Source of the DNA: Bacillota bacterium
GTDB taxonomy: Bacteria > Bacillota > Clostridia > Lachnospirales > Lachnospiraceae
NCBI GenBank assembly: GCA_023386315.1
Contig: JAEWJZ010000031.1
Coordinates: 56,838-120,837, forward strand
Direction of reading: 5' to 3'
Length of the DNA stretch: 64,000 nt
Shown here: positions 53,850 to 62,800 of the stretch, piece by piece
Numbering within the stretch: the first letter of the stretch is position 1
How the letters are laid out: every line of letters begins with the position of its first letter
Program-made: the position numbers and the translations under genes
The notes under the pieces: model-generated
Told to the model about the DNA's origin: nothing
What the model saw: only the letters and a program-made list of their open reading frames with translations
The model's database searches: none

Positions 53850-56800
53850 ATGGAACTAGATCAGAAAAAAGTAATTCTCGAACAAATAAAAAACAGGGAG
53901 ATTACTCCAGAAGAAGGATTAAGCAGGATTAAACAGTTAAAAAATTCTGGTATCCCCGAAAGTAGTTTTGATATCTGTCCAGGGCAATCAACAGAAAATG
54001 ACATTGCAGTAATTGGAATTTCAGGCATTTTTCCCGGATCTGATAATGTAGATGAGTTATGGGAACATTTACAGGCTGGACATAGCTTTATAGATCAGAT
54101 TCCAGCCCGGAGATGGCGTCTGAACGGAAGTGAAGAAATAAACAGCGGGCGGGGCGGGTTTTTATCGGATCTATCAGCTTTTGATGCTGAGTTTTTTTCC
54201 ATCTCGGAGAAAGAAGCAGAAATGATGGATCCCCGGCAGCGGTTGTTTATGGAGGAGGCCTGGAAAGCTCTGGAAGATGCAGGATACACAGAAAGCAAGC
54301 TGGACGGAGCAGACTGCGGGATCTTTGTGGGCTGCCAGGAGGGGGATTATTTCAAAAATTATGACGGTACATTGAATCCTTATCTGCCGACCGGAATAAG
54401 TAATTCCATCCTGGCATCCCGAATGGCGTATTATCTCAATTTAAAAGGACCGGCAATTGCTGTTGATACTGCATGTTCTTCGGCACTCAGCGCTATCTAT
54501 ATGGCTTATTCAAGCCTTCTGAATAATAGTTGTGAAATTGCACTTGCCGGCGGTGTCCAGGTATTATCCACCAAGGCAATGTTTGAAGGCTTAAACAGCC
54601 TGGGCATGTTTTCGCCTTCAGGAATCTGCCGAGCCTTTGACAATGCTGCCGACGGTACGGTAATCGGCGAAGCAGTAGGTGTGATTGTTTTAAAAAGACT
54701 GGAAAGGGCTGTCTCTGACCGGGATCAGATCTATGGCGTAATAAAAGCTATTGAACTAAATCAGGATGGAAAGACGAACGGAATCACCGCTCCCAACGCT
54801 CTGTCCCAGAAAGAACTGGAAATAAAAACGTATCAGAAAGCGAATATCAACCCACAGTCCATCACTTATGTAGAAAGTCATGGAACCGGAACAAGGCTTG
54901 GTGATCCCATTGAGCTGCAGGCTCTGACAGAGGCTTTTAAGCAATGGACGGACAAGAAAAACTTTTGTGCGATTGGCAGCATTAAACCCAACATCGGGCA
55001 TTCGATGCCGGCTGCCGGAATTGCATCCGTTATCAAAGTCCTTTGTGCACTGACTCATAAAAAACTGCCGCCTCTGATAAACTACCATACCATCAACTCA
55101 AATATCGATTTGGCGCAGAGTCCTTTTTATATTTTAACGGAGGCTAAAGACTGGAATGTGGAATCAGGAATCCGCAGAGCAGCTGTCAGTTCCTTTGGAT
55201 TCAGCGGAACCAATTGTCATATGATTATTGAGGAGTATCCCTGCCAAAAAGGAGACAGGCAGGAAGCTGTCCAGGACCAGCTGATTTTTTTATCTGGTAA
55301 AACGAAAACAGCCCTGAAGAACAAAGCAGCTGATTTAATCCGATGGCTGGAAAAAAGGCCGGAGTGCCGCATACAGGACTTATCTTATACTTTATGTGAG
55401 CGGAGAAGCCATTTTAAATACCGGTGGTATTGTACTGCATCCACGATTGCAGAACTGCAAACAGAACTTTCATTATTTATTGAGGCGGGCAGACAGGGAG
55501 ATCAGAGACTGAAAGCCACTGATGAAAGCCTTGCAGAGCTGTTACGTCAGCTTTCTTCACAATCTGAGCAGACCGTGGATCGCAGGGAGCTTCTTGAAAG
55601 AATTGGAACCCATTATGTCAATGGTGAATCAGGAGAGTGGGGGCTTGTGTTCCAGCAGGATGCCAATACCATTTCATTGCCGCCATATCCCTTTAGCCGG
55701 AAATCATACTGGCACAGCGCTGCACCTGCCAGCGTGACAGATAAAAGCATTTGTGAAATGTCTTACCGGCGTTTATCAAAGGAAGGCACTTCCCATTTAA
55801 TTGTATCGTTAACCGGAAAGGAATTTTTTGTAACGAATCACGTGGTGGATGATTTACATATTCTGCCTGGTGCAGCTCAGATTGAAATGGCGAGAGCAGC
55901 AGGAGAGCAGCTGGATTTTCACGTGTGCAGAATCAGTAATATCGTGTGGCAGCAGCCAATTGTTGCGGAGTCGGAACTGTTTCTGTCAATCGTTGTAGAA
56001 CAGGAAGATGATGGTATTAAATATCGAATTGAAAGTGATTCTGACAATCCTTTGGCAGTTTATTCCCAGGGGTGGCTCTATGGTTCTCATAAGACTCCTC
56101 TGATTACCGGCAAAGAACAGATAAACATTCTCGATATTATCGCCAGAAGCCAGCATAAGTTAACCGGAACGGAATGTTATCAGATAACGAGTAAATATAA
56201 CTTTAAATATGGCAAAGGGTTTCAGCCCATTCAGGAGCTATATATAAACAGCCGGGAAGTATTGTCCCGTTTAAAGTTACCTGATTGCGTACCCAATGAC
56301 TTAGGCCGTTTAAAGCTGCATCCAACTTTGATTGATGGAGCGTTTCAAACCGCTCTTGGGTTCGCTGACAATGCTGAAAATCATTCAAATGTTCCATTTA
56401 TTCTGGAAGATGTGGAGATTTACCATCCCCTTGTCAAAGAATGTTATGTATATGCACAGCTGCTGTCGGATCAAAATAAAGGCACAGCGAAATTAAACAA
56501 ATATAGAATGACCATTACCGACCTGACCGGAAAAATACTGGTTGTCTTAAATAACTTTATTGTAAAAGAACTAAAACAAACAGGCTTACCAAAACATCTT
56601 AAGACTGATCAGAAACCGGCTGATAATATGTATCTGGATTCAATCTGGCTCTCAGCATCGGCAGCAGTACCAGGAGGGACACCCACAGACACATTGTCCC
56701 GATGGCTGGCTGCTGACCAGGGGGGGACAGGCCAAAGCTGTCTGTTCCGGTACACAAAAGAGAATGCACAGTTGTCGGACATTGTTATAAATTTACCTGA

Positions 56801-59800
56801 ACAGAATCAGGAATCATTCTGGAAAGACTTTTTGAACCGGCAAAGTGCAGCAGGCTGGCGGTTGGAGGCCGTCCTGTATGGTTTTACGGAAGAGAAATAT
56901 CGACTGGATCCGGTCAGCATAGACAAACAGCTGGACTGCTATATTTATCCGTTTTTTGATTTAATAAGAATGCTGTCAGGGATGAAGTGGGAGAGTTCTG
57001 TTACGGTCCTGGCTCTGGCAAAACAGGCTGGAAGTCCATTATTTGATGCACTGAGGGGATTAGGGGCGGCACTATTTCAGGAAAACAGAAAAATTATACT
57101 TAAGACGGTCATCCTGGAAGGCAGCTCGCAGGACCGGATCAATCAGGTTACGACGGAATTGACACAGCATGATGGCTTTGCTGTTAAATACCAACAGGAT
57201 ATCAGGAAGATACTGTCATTAAGAAGAGCGGATCCGCCTGAAAATGAGCATAGAAAAATCAGGAAAAACGGTATCTATATTATCACCGGCGGTACAGGAG
57301 GAATTGGAGAAATTTTATCCGAACATCTGGCTTCCCGCTATGGCTGCAAACTGGTCTTATTTGGACGATCAAGAAGATCCGATCGAGTCGACCGACAGTT
57401 GGAGAAGATCAGAGCACTGGGCGGGGAGGGGATTTACTTATCCGGAGATGTCTGCAGTCAGGAGGATGTGTCTCAGCTGATTTCCGGTACATTGCAGCAG
57501 TTTAAAAAGATTGACGGCCTTTTCCACTGTGCCGGAATCATTAATGATGATTATTTTTATAAGAAACAAACTTCTCAGATCCAGCAGATAGTAAGAGCTA
57601 AGATACTTGGAACGTTGGTCTTATATCAGGAATTGCTAAAAACGGAAGCGGAGCTTTTTATGATGTTTTCTTCTATTGCTGCGGTTTTCGGCAATGCCGG
57701 GCAATGTGATTATGCCTATGGCAATGCGTTTATGGACAGCTTTGCGGAGCTGGCTGTGGCAGAGAAACAACTGAAAATCATTTCCGTAAACTGGCCGATG
57801 TGGGAAGAAGGCGGAATGCAGGCCGACGATGAGTCGGTAAAATTAACTGAAAATCTTTATGGAATGATACCGATATCGGTTCAGAAAGCGTTGGAAGCGT
57901 TTGAATATTCAGTAAATATATCAGAACAGAAAAGGGTGATCCTGACGTATGGGCGGATAGAAAAAATTGAGCAGATTCTGAACATATGTGAGGAAAACGA
58001 TGAAGGCAGTTTTATTTCTCAAGAAGAGGTAGATGATATGCAGATGGCACAGAAAAATGGGAGTCATGAAGGTGTTTTATTAGAAGATCTGATGAAGATT
58101 GCGGGAAAACTGATAAAAGGTACAGAAGGCGATATGAGCCCCGATGACGATATCGAAGAATGTGGCTTTGATTCCATCGCAATTACTGCTTTTTGTAACG
58201 AATTAAATCAGCAATTATCGATAAAGCTGACTCCTCTTGCTTTTTTTGAACTTGAGCAGCCCACGATTCGGGCACTGCAGCAATATTTGTTAAAAGAATA
58301 CAGTGAACCAATTCAGGAATATTATAAACTTCGGATGGAAGAGGCGGTATATCAGAGCCCTCTCAGCCAGCAAAATCAATCGCTCATTGTCCCTGTTGCT
58401 GAAACTGACCAGAAGGTTAGCACCACCAGGGACGACATTGCGATTATCGGTATTGCCGGAACCATGCCCCAATCGGATTCTGTTGAAGAATTCTGGAACA
58501 ATCTGGAGAAGGGAAAAGATCTGATTACAGAAATACCCCAGGACCGAAGGAAGTCAATGCCTGATCTTAAAGCAGCCGGATATGGCGGATTTATGAAAAC
58601 GATTGATACATTTGACGCTGAATTTTTTAATATTTCTCCGCGTGAAGCAAACTATATGGATCCCCAACAGCGAATTATGCTGGAAATGACCTGGAAAGTC
58701 ATTGAAGATGCAGGCTACAATCCGAAACAACTGGCAGGGACAAAAACCGGAGTGTTTATTGCAGTATCCGGCAGTGATTATTTTGATTTAATGATGAGAA
58801 ACCAGTTTCAAATGGATGCCTCCTCTTCCATGGGTACCCTGACCTCAATTTTTGCCAACCGGATTTCGTTTTTATATGATTTTCATGGTCCCAGTGAATC
58901 CATTGACACTGCCTGTTCCAGTTCCCTGGTAGCTCTTCATCACGCTGTGGAAGCTATCCATGCAGGGCTTTGTGATACCGCCATTGTCGGTGGTATTAAT
59001 GTGATCTTAACGGCCACTCTGTTTAACATCTTTGATGCTTCCGGAATGCTTTGCAAGGATGGAACGTGTAAAACTTTTGATGCAGACGCTGACGGCTATG
59101 TCAGGGGGGAGGGGGCCGGAGCAGTATACTTAAAATCGCTGTCCAAAGCCCAGGCTGATAAAGATGATATATATGGCGTTATCCGGTCTACCTCAGTAAA
59201 TCACGGTGGCAGAGCAAAATCTCTGACTTCACCAAATACCAATGCCCAGGCAGACCTTATTTTTGATTCAATCATAAAATCAGGTGTAGATCCTGCTACA
59301 GTTACTTACATAGAAGCACATGGAACCGGCACCAATTTAGGCGATCCGGTGGAAATAAAAGGCCTGAAAAAAGCATTTCAAAAACTTTACCAGGAAAGCG
59401 GAAAAGAATTTAAAGGCAAACCTTATTGCGGGGTGGGATCAGTAAAAACTAATATCGGTCATTTGGAGGCAGCATCTGGTATAGCCAGTTTGCTGAAGAT
59501 AATATTAAGTATTAAAAATAACAGGCTTCCGGCATCTCTGCACATGAAAATGCTGAATCCATTAATTGATCTGGAGGGCAGCCCTTTTTATATTGTTAAT
59601 AAAACCATTCCATGGGTAAGGTTAATGGATGAGCAGGGGAATGAGACTCCGCGGCGGGCCGGGATCAGCTCTTTTGGATACGGCGGTGCGAATGCCCATA
59701 CTGTTATTGAGGAATATATAACAAATCAAGAACAGGGGGAAAACCGGAAGCCGCAGTTAATATTGCTGTCTTCCCGGACCAGACCACAGCTGCGGGAATC

Positions 59801-62800
59801 TGCTGCGGCTCTCGCCTGTTATATCCGTTCCCCGGATCAACCGGTTTTACGGCTTGACCGGCTGGCATATACGCTGGCAGCCGGGCGTGAGCATATGCAG
59901 GAACGGTTAGCGGTCGTCGCGGCAGATCCAGCGGACCTGCTGCAAAAATTAGAACAGTTTCTTGACGGCAGTACGGATACATGGGACGACCGGCAGATGG
60001 CTATGCTGCAGATAAAAACCGATGGCTGCAGCCTTGTGGAACATGCCAGGAATTATCTGGCAGGAGCAGCACCGGATATACCGGCACTTTATCCCGACGG
60101 CTATCCAGGCAGAATGCATGCACCTGGATACTCCTTTACAAAACAAAGGTATTGGTTTGATGATGATCATCGAAACAGCCATGTATTACTTAAACCTACT
60201 GATAAGCCTGCCTTAACAGAAATAAGCCGGGCGGACAACCTTCCGGTCCCGGTTCAAGAGAGACAAACGAATCAAAGGCTGAGTACGGATATGATCAATG
60301 AACTGAAACAAATGCTGGCCGACGTGTTATACCGGGAATCGGCAGACATTGATCCGGTTAAGCCTTTTATGGAACAGGGACTGGATTCTATTTTGGGAGT
60401 GGAATTTGTAAAGCTTTTAAAAGACCGTTATCAGATTAGCTTAAGAGCATCCAGTTTATATAATTATCCGTCTCTTCAGGATCTGGCCGCCTATCTTCAG
60501 GAACAGACTTCAGACAGTATAATGACGAAAAAGGAAATGCCGCCTCCAGAGCGGGAATCTGAGTCTGTATCACTGATGAAATCAGGGACGGCCGTGAGAA
60601 TTGAACCAGAACCGGTGACACATATCGAACAGCCTGGATTTACGGATATAGCTGTTATTGGTATCGGAATGCGTTATCCGGAAGCGGATGATATGGATGA
60701 GTTTTGGGAAAATTTAATTGCTGGAAAGGATTGTATCACAGAAATCCCGAAAGAACGCTGGAATATCGCAGCTTATTACGATCCCAATCTTAATCAGCCT
60801 GGAAAATCAATTAGTAAATGGGGTGGATTCATTCGTGATTATGATAAATTTGATCCGCTGTTTTTTAACTTATCCCCCGCAGACGCACAGTTGTTAGATC
60901 CTCATCACAGGATTTTCTTACAGGAAGCCTGGCATGCATTAGAAGATGCCGGATATCCGGCATCCAGGTTAAATGCAATGAAATGCGGTGTTTATGCAGG
61001 AGTCATGAACAGCAGGGATTATCCAGGCAGTATTTTTAATGACTCGTCGATGCTTGCGGCAAGAATTGCATATTTCTTAAATCTGAAAGGACCGGCTGTT
61101 TCAATAAACACTGCCTGTTCATCCTCTTTAGTAGCTGTTGACCTGGCCTGCAAGGCGCTGCAAAACAATGAAGTGGATCTGATGCTGGCCGGGGGCGTGG
61201 CTCTTTATATGTCCCAGGAATCTTATCTGGGAATGTCAAAAAGTGGAATGCTGTCCGGGACAGGGAGGTGCAGAACGTTTGATGATCAGGCGGATGGGTT
61301 TGTTCCGGGAGAAGGTGCCGGAGTTCTGGTATTGAAACGCCTGGACAAAGCACTTGCGGATCAGGACCACATCTATGGCGTAATCAAAGGGACCGGAATC
61401 AATCAGGATGGAAAGACAAATGGTATTACTGCTCCAAGTGCTCAGGCTCAGACCGCACTGGAAAAGGAAGTATATCTAAAATCGGGAATTAATCCGGAAA
61501 CAATCTCTTATGTGGAGTGTCATGGCACCGGTACCAAACTGGGTGATCCGATAGAAGTAGAAGCATTGATTGACTCTTTCCGTGCATTTACTGATAAAAA
61601 ATCCTTCTGCCGGATTGGATCAGTAAAATCCAATATTGGACATACATCTGCAGCCTCCGGTGTGGCTGGAATCATAAAAGTATTATTATCACTAAAATAT
61701 AATCTGCTTCCGCCGTCGCTCCATTTCAACAAATTAAATGAACATATTCAATTGGATGAAAGTCCATTTATTGTAAATCACACACTGACCCCATGGACAC
61801 GCGAAGGAACTGGATTAAGGAGGGCAGCAGTAAGTTCTTTTGGCTTCAGTGGAACCAATGCCCACCTTGTGTTAGAAGAAGCTCCGGTACGTACGGCATC
61901 GGACTGCCGGAAAACTTTACCGCTTTATGCCATTACACTTTCGGCGAAATCGCCTGAGTCATTAACTGGGCAGATTCAAAAGCTATACAGCTGGCTGAAT
62001 CACAATAAGGGTAAGTTCTGGATTGGTGACCTGGCTTATACCCTGAATACCAGACGCACCGTTTTCGATTATAGGTTTGCTGTTCTGGCATCGGGGGAAG
62101 AGGATTTGACCGAATTGATAGGGGGGTATCTGTCTGGCCGTAAGCCGGTTCCAGAACTGATTTTTACGAAAATGGCTGACAGCATCCCGAAACATTTATC
62201 GAAACAGACGATCCAGTATATTTTTCAGCGTATCCACCAGCTTGAGACCGATTCCAGTGAATATCGCGAGTTATTGCAGGCATTGGCAGAATTTTATGGA
62301 GCGGGAGCTGAACTCAACTGGGAAGAACTTTATGGAGCGCGTGATTATCAGGTAATTCCTGTTATCACCTATGCTTTTAAGAAAGACCGGTACTGGTATG
62401 AACAGCCAGCTGTACCGGAAAAACCGAATAACTCCGGTTCCCATATGGATAATCTTCTGCATTCCGGTTTTCAGAAACTAAATGACTGTTGCTGCAGAGT
62501 GAATCTGACTGGCCGGGAATTCTTTTTTGAAGACAATGTTGTGTATGATAAACCCATCCTTCCGGGAGTTGCCTACCTTGAAATGATTCGGGCAGCTGCA
62601 CAGGAAATGTTAAAGCTTTCTGTTGCTGTCATAACCGATGTCTACTGGCTAGCGCCAATTCAACCGGACGGCAATTTGATCCGTTTGGAAATAGAATTTT
62701 CAGATGATGATAAAACCAGTTTGTTCCGTCTGTACACTGTCAGACAGGATGAAGCAAGAATTTTAAACATGAAGGGAAGTATTTCGAAAGAACCGGTATC

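Noticed and set aside
15000..62000. Recurrent near-identical DNA motifs (for example around DTACSSS and HGTGT) as possible repeats or mobile elements
   Set aside because: They are explained by homologous catalytic domains; no insertion ends, direct repeats or transposase genes were seen.
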